This document shows positions 1-7,132 of a stretch of DNA of 64,000 bases, piece by piece (position 1 is the first letter of the stretch; each line of letters starts with the position of its first letter). The notes beneath the pieces are model-generated. The model had not been told where the DNA came from. It ran no database searches and was given only the letters and a program-made list of their open reading frames with translations. The position numbers and the translations under genes are program-made. Source of the DNA: Blastococcus sp. TF02-09 (GTDB lineage Bacteria > Actinomycetota > Actinomycetes > Mycobacteriales > Geodermatophilaceae); the NCBI RefSeq assembly GCF_003319105.1, contig NZ_QOHH01000001.1:62001-126000 (forward strand), given 5' to 3'.

Positions 1-104
1 AACGGCGAGTCCGACGGGGACAGGACCAAGCCCAATCGCCTCCCACCCTGCTCGTGGCTTCGCGGGCGACCCAGATCGATCCGGTAGACCGCCCCGCGGA
101 TCAC
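1..104 (-). CDS. MazF/PemK-type toxin, N-terminal part (runs off the window)
   Basis: Reading leftwards from a GTG at 104, the frame stays open to the window edge (34 codons). It begins V-I-R-G-A-V-Y-R-I-D-L-G and continues to R-R-L-G-L-V-L-S-P. This matches the start of MazF/PemK endoribonucleases, where the RG-x-(V/I)-Y-x-(I/V)-D-L strand is followed by a PxxLVLS strand. MazF toxins cut mRNA at short sequences when the antitoxin is lost. The GTG overlaps the TGA of the upstream ribbon-helix-helix gene by 4 bases, the usual translational coupling in such pairs. Only the first third is present, so an intact catalytic core cannot be confirmed. Confidence 0.72.
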   Translation of the reverse strand, partial: MIRGAVYRIDLGRPRSHEQGGRRLGLVLSPSDSP

Positions 105-301
105 CAGGCCTCTGGCTCCGTGTTGACGTCCTCGCCCTTCAGTGCCTCGCTGTCAGCGCGGAACTGTGTCAACCAGCGCTCGTGGTCTAGGAGCCGTAGC
201 GCGCGGCGCAGCGTGTCGGAGGTGCTCTCGCCAGGCTTCGCCGCCTCACGCAGGATGCGCTCGTCGTCAGGCGTCGGACGAAAGCCGATCGATGGAGGCA
301 T
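101..301 (-). CDS. Ribbon-helix-helix antitoxin (66 aa)
   Basis: A 66-residue acidic protein. Residues 1-40 have the shape of a ribbon-helix-helix DNA-binding domain: a short strand (SIGFRPTPDDE), then two helices ending in SDTLRRALRLLDHE. The C-terminal part (about 41-66) is polar and acidic and would wrap the toxin. It lies directly upstream of, and overlaps, a MazF-like gene, so it is probably the cognate antitoxin and autorepressor. The ribosome site before the ATG is weak. A dyad 22 bases upstream is a candidate operator. The assignment to an antitoxin rests on the domain shape plus the neighbour. Confidence 0.7.
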   Translation of the reverse strand: MPPSIGFRPTPDDERILREAAKPGESTSDTLRRALRLLDHERWLTQFRADSEALKGEDVNTEPEAW

Positions 302-322
302 GGGCTCACTCTACCGAGCGTT

Positions 323-334
323 CGACAAATGTCG
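323..334. promoter_or_regulatory. Inverted repeat upstream of the toxin-antitoxin pair
   Basis: The dodecamer CGACAAATGTCG has 5-base arms (CGACA/TGTCG) around two central bases. It lies 22 bases before the antitoxin start. Ribbon-helix-helix antitoxins repress their own operons by binding such short dyads, so this is a plausible operator. It is a single site and has not been compared with relatives. Confidence 0.4.
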
Positions 335-447
335 TACAGAATCCTCCAGCAACCAACCCTCTTCCGGCTGGGCTGGCGCAGCACCGCCGAGCTATCTGAG
401 CGTCCCCCGGACTGCGGCGCTCAGCGCGAGCATGAGCGATTGAGTCT

Positions 448-480
448 GCCTGCCGGCACCAGCCGGGTTGTTCGGCAGGC
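448..480. terminator. Hairpin downstream of the LysE gene
   Basis: GCCTGCCG (448-455) can pair with CGGCAGGC (473-480) across a 17-base loop. It lies about 70 bases past the stop of the leftward LysE-family gene, in a 246-base stretch without genes. It has no T-run, which is usual for GC-rich actinobacteria. It may be a terminator; nothing else was recognised in this gap. Confidence 0.3.
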
Positions 481-547
481 TGGGCGGCTGCGGAAAAACA
501 GACGACCCAACGTGGGCCTGGCCGTCAAGTGCCCGAGTAAGGATCGC

Positions 548-1159
548 TCAGCGGCCCTCCACGGCCAGGCGGCCGGCCAGCAGCACGTAGGTGGCGGCGA
601 AGCTGCGGCGCAGCCAGGCCATCACCCTCGGGCGGCTGATGACCTGCGCTCTCATCGTGGCGGCGAACACCCCGTACAGGGCGAACACGACGAACGTGGC
701 TGCCATGAAGACCACGCTCAACCCGGTCATGTGCCAGGCGGCGTTGGCGGCTCCCGCGGGCACGAACTGCGGCAGGAAGGCGAAGAAGAAGATCGTGAGC
801 TTCGGGTTCAGCAGGTTGATCAGCACCGCGGTGCGGATCACCCGCCACGAGGGCACCGGGCGGGCGTCGGTGTCGGTCGTGATGGCGCCCGTCTCACGGA
901 TCGTCTGCCATGCCAGGTACAGCAAGTAGGCGACACCGAGCCACTTGACCGTCTGGAAGGCGACCGCGCTGGCGTTCAGGATCGCCGCCAACCCGGTGAT
1001 CGCAGCGACCATGTGCGGGACGACTCCCAGCGTGCACCCGAAAGCGGCCACGAGGCCCGCTTTGGCGCCGCGTGCAAGGCCGGCGGCGATCGAGTACACC
1101 GCGCCCGTCCCCGGCGTGGCCACTACCACCAGCGTCGTCACCAGGAACGCGACAGTCAT
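548..1159 (-). CDS. LysE/RhtB family amino-acid exporter
   Basis: A 203-residue integral membrane protein with about six hydrophobic segments. It carries the family N-terminal signature T-P-G-(T)-G-A-V-Y near residues 15-22, then a G-C-T-L-G-V helix and the central N-L-L-N-P-K-L-T-I-F-F-F segment. The N-P-K motif is typical of the LysE/RhtB superfamily, which exports amino acids or small metabolites by proton exchange. Length matches the family (about 200). The substrate cannot be told from sequence. It is a single gene with no obvious operon partner; the next leftward gene upstream is 133 bases away. Confidence 0.88.
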   Translation of the reverse strand: MTVAFLVTTLVVVATPGTGAVYSIAAGLARGAKAGLVAAFGCTLGVVPHMVAAITGLAAILNASAVAFQTVKWLGVAYLLYLAWQTIRETGAITTDTDARPVPSWRVIRTAVLINLLNPKLTIFFFAFLPQFVPAGAANAAWHMTGLSVVFMAATFVVFALYGVFAATMRAQVISRPRVMAWLRRSFAATYVLLAGRLAVEGR

Positions 1160-1292
1160 CGCCCAGCCCTTCCCGTCGGTGACCGCACGCTACCTCCGCG
1201 TCCTGCGTCCGGATCGTCGACCCAGGCCCGACGGTGACCGCGTTGTCCGGTCCGGGCTCACCGGCGGGGACCAGCGCGGCCGACGCCCAGTT

Positions 1293-1700
1293 TCACGCGG
1301 TCGAGCTGATGTTGACCATCCACTGGACGCCGAAGGGGTCGACGCACATGCCGAACTCGTCGCCCCACACCTGCTTCTCCAGCGGCATGGTGACCGAACC
1401 GCCGTCGGAGAGCTTCTCGAAGTAGCCGCGCAGCTCGGCGTCGTCCCCGCTGAGGCTGACGGAGATGTCGCTGCCGCCACGGGCCTCCATGCCGGCCGGT
1501 GCGTCGGAGGCCATGAGCGTGTAGCCCGAGGGCGTCTCGAGCTGAGCGTGCATGACCTTGTCCTCGTCGCCCGGAGCGGCCATCCCGCTCCCGCCGTAGG
1601 TGTCGACCGCCAGCTCACCGCCGAAGACATCCCGGTAGAACTCCATGGCCTGCCGGGCGTTGCCCGCGAAGCCGAGGTAGGGGTTGAGTCGAGACGGCAT
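1293..1700 (-). CDS. VOC family protein, PhnB-like (glyoxalase fold)
   Basis: A 135-residue protein with the PhnB-type vicinal-oxygen-chelate layout. It opens N-P-Y-L-G-F-A-G-N-A-R-Q-A-M-E-F-Y-R-D-V-F-G-G, has a central M-H-A-Q-L strand, and closes with W-G-D-E-F-G-M-C-V-D-P-F-G-V-Q-W-M-V-N. Members are small dimeric proteins often annotated as 3-demethylubiquinone methyltransferase-like, but most have no proven reaction. A metal-binding or resistance role is possible. It stands alone between LysE and a lipoprotein gene, all leftward. Function beyond the fold is unknown. Confidence 0.85.
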   Translation of the reverse strand: MPSRLNPYLGFAGNARQAMEFYRDVFGGELAVDTYGGSGMAAPGDEDKVMHAQLETPSGYTLMASDAPAGMEARGGSDISVSLSGDDAELRGYFEKLSDGGSVTMPLEKQVWGDEFGMCVDPFGVQWMVNISSTA

Positions 1701-1802
1701 CGGGAGCTCCTTCGCGCTCGGCGGTGACGAGGCGAAGGTAGCGGGAACGGCACCGGTTCAGGGGCCTTGGGCGGCTGGCGCCGCTGCTCGACCGGTTCCT
1801 CG

Positions 1803-2384
1803 TCAGGTCGCCGGCGTCCAGGGGCCCACGGTGAGCCGCCCGGTGGTTCCCAGGTCGACCTGCAGGGCCACGACCTGCAGCTGCTCCTGCGGCGACGGCG
1901 TGACGGCGAGGTACGAGCCCGGCGTATTCGCCGCCCCCAGCTCCACCGTGTTCCGCCACAGCAGCACCGCCTGCGCCCGCTGGCCGGGCCCGAGGGTCAG
2001 CGGGGTGGGACCGGTGACCGCACCGGTGCCGATCGGGTCCGGGGTCTCGACCACCTCCACCTCGATCGGCTGCCGCTCCTCGTCGAGCAGCTCGAGGCCG
2101 GGATAGCCCGTAACCGGGTGCGGAGCGGAGCCGCAGTTGACCAGCGACAGCGTCACCGCCCGTTCGCCCGTCGCGGCATCCACCGGCCCCACGCCGACCC
2201 GCGCCCCCGAGGCCGGGCAGGAGTCCGACGCCGTCGACGGCGCCGTTCCCGACGCGCTCGACGTCGCGGCGCCGTCAGCCTCGGCAGACGGGTCGGTGCA
2301 TCCGCCCGCCGCCAGCACGGCTGCCAGGACCAACGACAACCGGATCCGCGGGTGCCGTCGCGCTCGGCGCTCGTGGTCATGCAC
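1803..2384 (-). CDS. DUF4232 domain lipoprotein
   Basis: A 193-residue predicted lipoprotein starting at GTG 2384. The N-terminus is basic (HDHERRARRHPRIR), followed by a hydrophobic stretch and lipobox L-A-A-G-G-C near residue 27, so the mature protein should be lipid-anchored outside the membrane. A Ser/Thr/Ala linker leads to a domain with V-N-C-G-S-A-P-H-P-V-T-G-Y-P-G-L-E-L-L, the hallmark of DUF4232. Such proteins are common surface lipoproteins of actinobacteria without known activity. An alternative ATG four bases downstream is in another frame and lacks the domain, which supports the GTG start. Confidence 0.8.
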   Translation of the reverse strand: MHDHERRARRHPRIRLSLVLAAVLAAGGCTDPSAEADGAATSSASGTAPSTASDSCPASGARVGVGPVDAATGERAVTLSLVNCGSAPHPVTGYPGLELLDEERQPIEVEVVETPDPIGTGAVTGPTPLTLGPGQRAQAVLLWRNTVELGAANTPGSYLAVTPSPQEQLQVVALQVDLGTTGRLTVGPWTPAT

Positions 2385-2464
2385 CCGGTGATCCTGGCAG
2401 GACGGCCCGCCCTGGGCATGCAGCGGTGCGGATCGAGCAGCGATGTGTCCCGTGGTGGTCCTCC

Positions 2465-3262
2465 TCAGAGCATCTGCACCAGGCGGCCACCGTCCGCGCG
2501 GAGGGCGCCGCCGTTGGTGGCCGAGGCCAGCGGGCTGGCGAGGTAGGCGACCAGGCTGGCCAGCTCGGCCGGCTGGAGGAAGCGCTGCACCAGCGAGCTG
2601 GTGTTGCCGGCGGCGATGGCCGCCTTCATGTCCTCCTCCGAGAGCCCCTGCAGCTCGGCGACGTGGCGGACGGCGGCCGCGACGCCGTCGCTGTACGTGG
2701 GGCCCCCGAGGACGGAGTTGACGGTGACCTGGGTGCCGCGGGTGAGCTTGGCCAGGCCGTTGCCCAGGGCGAGCAGCGCGGCCTTGCTGACCCCGTAGTC
2801 GATCATGTCCGCAGGGACGTCGACCCCCGATTCGCTGCTCACCATGACGATGCGCCCCCACCCCCGCTCGAGCATCCCGGGGAGCAGTTGCCGCGACAGC
2901 CGGACGGCGCTCATCAGGTTGACGTCCAGCACGCGACGCCAGTCCTCGTCCGTGCTCGCCGTGAAGTCCCGGAGCTCGAAGACTCCGACGTTGTTCACCA
3001 GGACGTCGACGTCGCCCACTGCACCGACGAGGCGGCGCACCTCGTCGTCGTCCGCGACGTCCCCGGCGACCCCTGTCACCTCGGCGCCGTTCTCGTCCGC
3101 ACGGAGACGGCGCACGGCGTCGTCGACGCCGTCAGGGGTGCGGCCGTGCAGGACCACCGCCGCGCCCTCGGCGGCCAGGGCGCGGGCGACGGCGTAGCCG
3201 ATGCCCCGCGTCGACCCGCTGATGAACGCCCGCTTGCCCGCCAGCTGCAGATCCATGTCCAC
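2465..3262 (-). CDS. Short-chain dehydrogenase/reductase, MarR-controlled
   Basis: A 265-residue classical SDR. The Rossmann motif G-S-T-R-G-I-G is at residues 16-22, N-N-V-G follows near 90, a serine pair lies in V-S-S-E-S, and the catalytic Y-G-V-S-K is near 155. It ends with a D-G-G motif. An NADPH-type preference is suggested by the basic residue in STRGIG and by G-R-T after strand 2, but not proven. The substrate is unknown. It is transcribed away from a MarR regulator across 100 bases that hold two mirrored operator-like repeats, so repression relieved by a small ligand is likely. Confidence 0.9.
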   Translation of the reverse strand: MDMDLQLAGKRAFISGSTRGIGYAVARALAAEGAAVVLHGRTPDGVDDAVRRLRADENGAEVTGVAGDVADDDEVRRLVGAVGDVDVLVNNVGVFELRDFTASTDEDWRRVLDVNLMSAVRLSRQLLPGMLERGWGRIVMVSSESGVDVPADMIDYGVSKAALLALGNGLAKLTRGTQVTVNSVLGGPTYSDGVAAAVRHVAELQGLSEEDMKAAIAAGNTSSLVQRFLQPAELASLVAYLASPLASATNGGALRADGGRLVQML

Positions 3263-3276
3263 TCCTCGTCCCGATC

Positions 3277-3321
3277 ACTTGCTCAGGCAAGTGAAGCTAC
3301 AGGTGACTTGCCTGAGCAAGT
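3277..3321. promoter_or_regulatory. Paired, mirrored MarR-type operators between SDR and MarR genes
   Basis: Two 16-base dyads, ACTTGCTCAGGCAAGT (3277-3292) and ACTTGCCTGAGCAAGT (3306-3321), both have ACTTGC/GCAAGT arms around four bases. The second is the exact reverse complement of the first, so the whole 45 bases form a larger palindrome with centres 29 bases apart. MarR dimers bind dyads of this size. The placement between two divergent starts suggests one repressor controls both the SDR gene and its own gene. Confidence 0.8.
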
Positions 3322-3362
3322 GAACTAGGCTCGGGGCATGTGCCGTCCCCGCCGCCCACGAC

Positions 3363-3866
3363 ATGGCTGAGGCCGCCGGCCCGGGTGCGTTCACCGACGA
3401 CGAACTGCGGACGTGGTCCGGCCTGGCGACGGTGCTGGAGTGGCTGCCGCCCCTGCTCGACGCCCAGCTGCAGCGCGACGCCGGGCTCACCCACTTCGAG
3501 TACGGGGTGCTGTACGCGCTCTCCACGGCCCCTGAGCGCACCCTGCGCCTGAGCGTGCTGGCGGGCTACGCGAACAGCTCGCTGACGAGGCTGTCCCGCG
3601 CCGTGACCCGCCTGGAGCAGCGGCAGTGGGTCCGTCGCGCGACCGACCCGACCGACGGCCGCTACACCCTGGCGACCCTCACCGACCTCGGCCAGGACAC
3701 CGTCGAGCAGGCCATGCCCGGGCACGTCGCGACCGTCCGGCAGCTGGTGCTCTCGCCCCTCACCGCGGCACAGCGCCGGCAGCTCGTCGACATCAGCCGG
3801 CGCATCCTCACCGCCGCCGGTCCGGGGGAGCCGTGGCGGGCCGGGGAGACCTCGGCCGAGGCGTGA
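3363..3866 (+). CDS. MarR family transcriptional regulator
   Basis: A 167-residue winged-helix regulator. A helix-rich N-terminus precedes L-R-L-S-V-L-A-G-Y-A-N-S-S-L-T-R-L-S-R-A-V (helix-turn-helix) and the wing R-R-A-T-D-P-T-D-G-R-Y-T-L-A-T-L-T, the classic MarR D-x-R-D/G-R signature. A C-terminal helix for dimerisation follows. It faces a divergent SDR gene across twin dyads and is probably their autoregulated repressor. The ATG has no ribosome site. A 10-codon frame from ATG 3338 ends in a TGA that overlaps this start, so coupled translation from a tiny leader is possible. Confidence 0.9.
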   Translation: MAEAAGPGAFTDDELRTWSGLATVLEWLPPLLDAQLQRDAGLTHFEYGVLYALSTAPERTLRLSVLAGYANSSLTRLSRAVTRLEQRQWVRRATDPTDGRYTLATLTDLGQDTVEQAMPGHVATVRQLVLSPLTAAQRRQLVDISRRILTAAGPGEPWRAGETSAEA

Positions 3867-3925
3867 CGCGACCCCGCGACCGCGGACATTGAGCGCGGCG
3901 GGCGGCGCGAGGACCATCGCCGCCC

Positions 3926-4345
3926 ATGGAACATGCCGCCGTCCGAGCGGTGCTCGACCACTACCTGACCCACAGCGCGGCGGGCGACGAAACGGCCGCG
4001 CACAGCATCTACCTCGACGACGCCGTCCTGGAGTTCCCGCAGTCCGGCGAGCGCTTCGAGGGCGTGGCCGCCTTCCTCCCCTGGCGCAGCCGCTACCCGG
4101 CCCGCGTCGAGTACCAGGTGCGGCGCCTCCGCGGGGCAGCCGACGTCTGGATCGCCGAGCTGCTGTTCCGGTACGACGGCGGGCCCTGGCAGCAGGCCCT
4201 CGACATCCTCGAGTTCCGCGGCGACAAGGTGGCTGCAGAGTCGATCTACGTGTTCGAGGGATGGGACGCGCCGGACTGGCGTGCCCGGTGGTGGGCGGCC
4301 CCGCCGCAGAGGCCTGGTGCAGAGCCGCCCACCACCGGCGACTGA
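3926..4345 (+). CDS. SnoaL-like / NTF2-fold protein
   Basis: A 139-residue protein with the usual SnoaL-like order. An N-terminal helix (AAVRAVLDHYLTHSAAGD) is followed by Y-L-D-D-A-V-L-E-F-P-Q-S-G-E-R-F-E-G and then beta strands with R-Y-D-G-G-P-W and I-L-E-F-R-G-D-K-V. These cone-shaped folds serve as cyclases, isomerases or ligand-binding domains in many pathways. The reaction is not predictable. It follows the MarR gene by 60 bases on the same strand and converges with the esterase gene downstream. The start ATG is the first in frame. Confidence 0.75.
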   Translation: MEHAAVRAVLDHYLTHSAAGDETAAHSIYLDDAVLEFPQSGERFEGVAAFLPWRSRYPARVEYQVRRLRGAADVWIAELLFRYDGGPWQQALDILEFRGDKVAAESIYVFEGWDAPDWRARWWAAPPQRPGAEPPTTGD

Positions 4346-4358
4346 CGGGGTCCTGCTG

Positions 4359-5291
4359 TCAGCCGTGGAGGAGCTTCCGGAACTTCCCGCAGCTCTCCTC
4401 GATCGCCGACTTCGCGGCGGGGGAGAGGCCGCCCATGTCGAAAAAGCCGTGGATCAGGCCGTCGTACCGGGTGACGTCGACCTCCACGCCCGCGGCCTTC
4501 AGCGCCTCGCCGTAGGCCTCGCCCTCGTCGCGCAGCGGGTCGAACTCCGCCGTCACGATCACCGCCGGCGGCTGGCCGGTCAGGTCGGCGTGCAGCGGGG
4601 CCAGTCGCGGGTCCTTGGCGTCCTCCCAGGCTCCGGCGTAGTGGCCGTAGAACCAGTCCATGGTCGGCTGCTCGAGGAAGTAGCCGCGGGCGTTCTCGAC
4701 CCGGGAGGCGTACTCGCCCTCGGCGTCGACGGCGGGGTAGATGAGCAGCTGCGCGGTGAGCGGCGTGCCCTCGGCGTGCAGGGTCTGCGCGACGACGGCG
4801 GCCAGGTTGCCGCCCGCGCTGTCACCGGCGACGCCGAGCCGGTCGTCCCCGCCGAAGCGGTCCCGGTTCGCGGCGATCCACCGCGCCGAGGCGATCGCGT
4901 CGTCCGCGGCGGCCGGGAAGGGGTGCTCCGGGGCCAGCCGGTAGTCCACGGAGACGACGACGGCCTCGGCGTCGCGGCAGACGTGCCGGGCCATGTTGTC
5001 GTGGGTCTCCAGGTCGCCGATGACCCAGCCGCCGCCGTGGAAGAACGCCACGGTGGGGAAGGGGCCCTCGCCCTCGGGCCGGTAGACCCGCGCCGGCAGG
5101 TCGCCCTCGGCGCCGGGGACGGTGATGTCCTCGGTGCTCGCCACGGGGACGACGTGCTCGGGGCTGCGCAGCCCGGCGGTCATCGCCAGGTACTGGGCGC
5201 GGCCGACGTCCGGCGCGTTCTCGTACATGGGCGGCAGGTCGGACTGCTCGGCCATGGCGAGCAGTGCGGCGATGTGCGGGTCGACCGGCAC
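4359..5291 (-). CDS. Alpha/beta hydrolase, hormone-sensitive-lipase-like esterase
   Basis: A 310-residue esterase of the HSL type. The oxyanion motif H-G-G-G-W is near residue 80, and the nucleophile elbow G-D-S-A-G-G-N is near 155. The acid is in E-F-D-P-L-R-D-E-G, and the catalytic histidine is in L-I-H-G-F-F. These residues define the HSL/arylacetamide-deacetylase group that hydrolyses short-chain esters. The gene follows a Baeyer-Villiger-type monooxygenase by 51 bases on the same strand. A BVMO makes an ester or lactone and this enzyme could hydrolyse it, giving a two-step ketone degradation module. That pairing is inference from context. Confidence 0.9.
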   Translation of the reverse strand: MPVDPHIAALLAMAEQSDLPPMYENAPDVGRAQYLAMTAGLRSPEHVVPVASTEDITVPGAEGDLPARVYRPEGEGPFPTVAFFHGGGWVIGDLETHDNMARHVCRDAEAVVVSVDYRLAPEHPFPAAADDAIASARWIAANRDRFGGDDRLGVAGDSAGGNLAAVVAQTLHAEGTPLTAQLLIYPAVDAEGEYASRVENARGYFLEQPTMDWFYGHYAGAWEDAKDPRLAPLHADLTGQPPAVIVTAEFDPLRDEGEAYGEALKAAGVEVDVTRYDGLIHGFFDMGGLSPAAKSAIEESCGKFRKLLHG

Positions 5292-5342
5292 GGGTGGTTC
5301 TCCTGTCCTGGAGGGTGGGTCGGGACGTGGGGTGGCGGGGGA

Positions 5343-6869
5343 TCAGCGGCGGTAGACGAGCCCGTCGTCGAGGTCGGCCGCGGGCAGGACGGCGCGCTCC
5401 TCGGTGTACTCCTTGTGGTGCGTCCAGGGCTCCCGGTCGCCGCGCTTGAACATCCGGTGCTGGGAGCGCATCACGTAGCCCGGGTTGAAGTTCTCCGGGT
5501 CCGACCAGTCCAGCAGCGGCATGTCGGCGTCCTCGGGCCGCAGCTGGGGGACGACGACGGGCGTGCCCTGCTCGTCCATCTTGGTCAGCAGCCGGCAGAC
5601 GAACTGGCTCACCAGGTCCGCGCGCAGCGTCCAGCTGGCCCGGAAGTAGCCGAAGACGTAGGCCATGTTCGGCACGTTCGTGATCATGAGGCCGCGGTAG
5701 GTGACCTGCTGCGTGAAGTCCACCGGCTCGCCGTCGACGGTGAAGGCGACGTTGCCGAACAGCGACAGGTCGAACCCGGTGGCGGTGACGACGACGTCGG
5801 CCTCGAGCTCCTCGCCCGAGGTCAGCCGGATGCCTGTTGCGGTGAAGCGCTCGATGGTGTCGGTGACGACGGACGCGCGGCCCTCGCGGAGCGCGGTGAA
5901 CATGTCGCCCTCGGGGACGACGGCCAGGCGCTGCTGCCACGGGCGGTAGGTCGGGTTGAAGTGCTTGTCGATGTCGAAGCCCTCGGGCAGCTGCGGGCGC
6001 ATCTCCCCGATGAGGTACTCGCGCAGCGCGTCCGGGGTGTCGATGGACATGCGCCACAGCTCCTCGCCCAGCTTGAAGGAGGCGCGGCGCATGATCTCGT
6101 GGATCCACTCGTCGGGGATGTCCAGCGCCCGCAGCTGCTCGAGCAGCTCGGAAACCTTCGGCCGGGCGAGGAAGAACGTCGGCGAGCGCTGCAGCATCGT
6201 CACGTGCTTGGCGGTCTCGGCGATGGCGGGGATCAGCGTCGCCGCGGTCGCGCCCGAGCCGATGACGACGACCCGCTTGCCGGTGGCGTCGAAGTCGTCG
6301 GGCCACTTCTGCGGGTGCACGATCTGGCCGCGGAACGCGTCCATGCCCTCCCACTGCGGCTGGAAGGGCTTGTCGTGGTCGTAGTAGCCCTGGCACATCC
6401 ACAGGAAGTCGGTGGTGAACCGCAGCTGCTCGCCGGTGTCCTCCCGGGTGACCTCGACGGTCCAGCGGCGCTCCTCCGACGACCAGCTCGCGGCGGTGAC
6501 CCGGTGCCGGTAGCGGATGTGCTGCGCCAGGTCGTTCTCCTCGATCACCTCGTCGAGGTAGGCGAGGATCTCGTCGGCGGTCGCGATCGAGGGCCCGCGC
6601 CACGGCTTGAACCCGTACCCGAAGGTGAACAGGTCGCTGTCGGACCGCGCACCGGGGTAGCGGTGCGTCCGCCACGTGCCACCCCGCGCGTCGAGCGCGT
6701 CGAGGAGCAGGAAGCTGCGCCCCGGCTGCTCCTGCTGCAGGTGGTAGGCGGCGCCGATGCCGGAGATGCCCGCGCCGACGACGAGCACGTCGACGTGCTG
6801 GACGTCGGAGGTCGGAGCGGAGCCGGCGGCGGCCTCGATGGTGGTCATGGGCAACTCCCTGCGGGGCAC
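5343..6869 (-). CDS. Flavin monooxygenase, Baeyer-Villiger type
   Basis: A 508-residue flavoprotein. The FAD-binding V-V-G-A-G-I-S-G-I-G-A-A-Y-H-L lies near residue 30. The BVMO fingerprint F-x-G-x-x-x-H-x-x-x-W appears as F-R-G-Q-I-V-H-P-Q-K-W near 180. The NADPH-binding V-V-I-G-S-G-A-T-A-A-T is near 205, and A-T-G-F-D near 365. The fingerprint separates Baeyer-Villiger oxygenases from other flavin monooxygenases. They insert oxygen next to a ketone with NADPH and O2. The downstream HSL esterase fits a ketone-to-acid route. The start ATG has a GGGAG-type ribosome site. Confidence 0.88.
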   Translation of the reverse strand: MPRRELPMTTIEAAAGSAPTSDVQHVDVLVVGAGISGIGAAYHLQQEQPGRSFLLLDALDARGGTWRTHRYPGARSDSDLFTFGYGFKPWRGPSIATADEILAYLDEVIEENDLAQHIRYRHRVTAASWSSEERRWTVEVTREDTGEQLRFTTDFLWMCQGYYDHDKPFQPQWEGMDAFRGQIVHPQKWPDDFDATGKRVVVIGSGATAATLIPAIAETAKHVTMLQRSPTFFLARPKVSELLEQLRALDIPDEWIHEIMRRASFKLGEELWRMSIDTPDALREYLIGEMRPQLPEGFDIDKHFNPTYRPWQQRLAVVPEGDMFTALREGRASVVTDTIERFTATGIRLTSGEELEADVVVTATGFDLSLFGNVAFTVDGEPVDFTQQVTYRGLMITNVPNMAYVFGYFRASWTLRADLVSQFVCRLLTKMDEQGTPVVVPQLRPEDADMPLLDWSDPENFNPGYVMRSQHRMFKRGDREPWTHHKEYTEERAVLPAADLDDGLVYRR

Positions 6870-7009
6870 GTGATGTACGTCGCAACCTACGCGGGCGATC
6901 CCCGCATTGCTAGAACGCCGCTCTGGTTCTGCGATCCGTGCCGGGCGCCCTCCGATCGTCCAGCGCTGCTGAGCCCTTGCCCGGGAGCCGGGGTCCAGCC
7001 GCTCGACGT

Positions 7010-7043
7010 GACGTTCCGCCGCGCCTCACCCCGGCGGAACGTC
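7010..7043. promoter_or_regulatory. 11-base inverted repeat in the divergent region before icmF
   Basis: GACGTTCCGCC (7010-7020) and GGCGGAACGTC (7033-7043) are perfect inverted arms with 12 bases between them. They sit in the 263-base region between the divergent monooxygenase and icmF genes. A half-site-like GTTCCGCCG recurs at 7112-7120, just before the icmF start. The repetition suggests a regulator site rather than a terminator, since no gene converges here. The regulator is unknown. Confidence 0.45.
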
Positions 7044-7132
7044 GGCCCGCGCGGCTGCACCGGGGAGTGAGGCCAGAGACGGCACGCCGGAGATACGTGG
7101 ACGTCCTACTAGTTCCGCCGTACGGTGCGGAC

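Noticed and set aside
4281-7070. A 929-codon forward frame opposite the esterase and monooxygenase genes.
   Set aside because: Low-complexity Val/Gly/Arg/Asp composition, no ribosome site and no domain; both reverse-strand genes carry complete catalytic motifs.
6938-7132. A longer icmF starting at ATG 6938.
   Set aside because: The added 65 residues are Arg/Pro-rich with no family resemblance and include an inverted repeat that looks regulatory. GTG 7133 gives the normal IcmF length and start.
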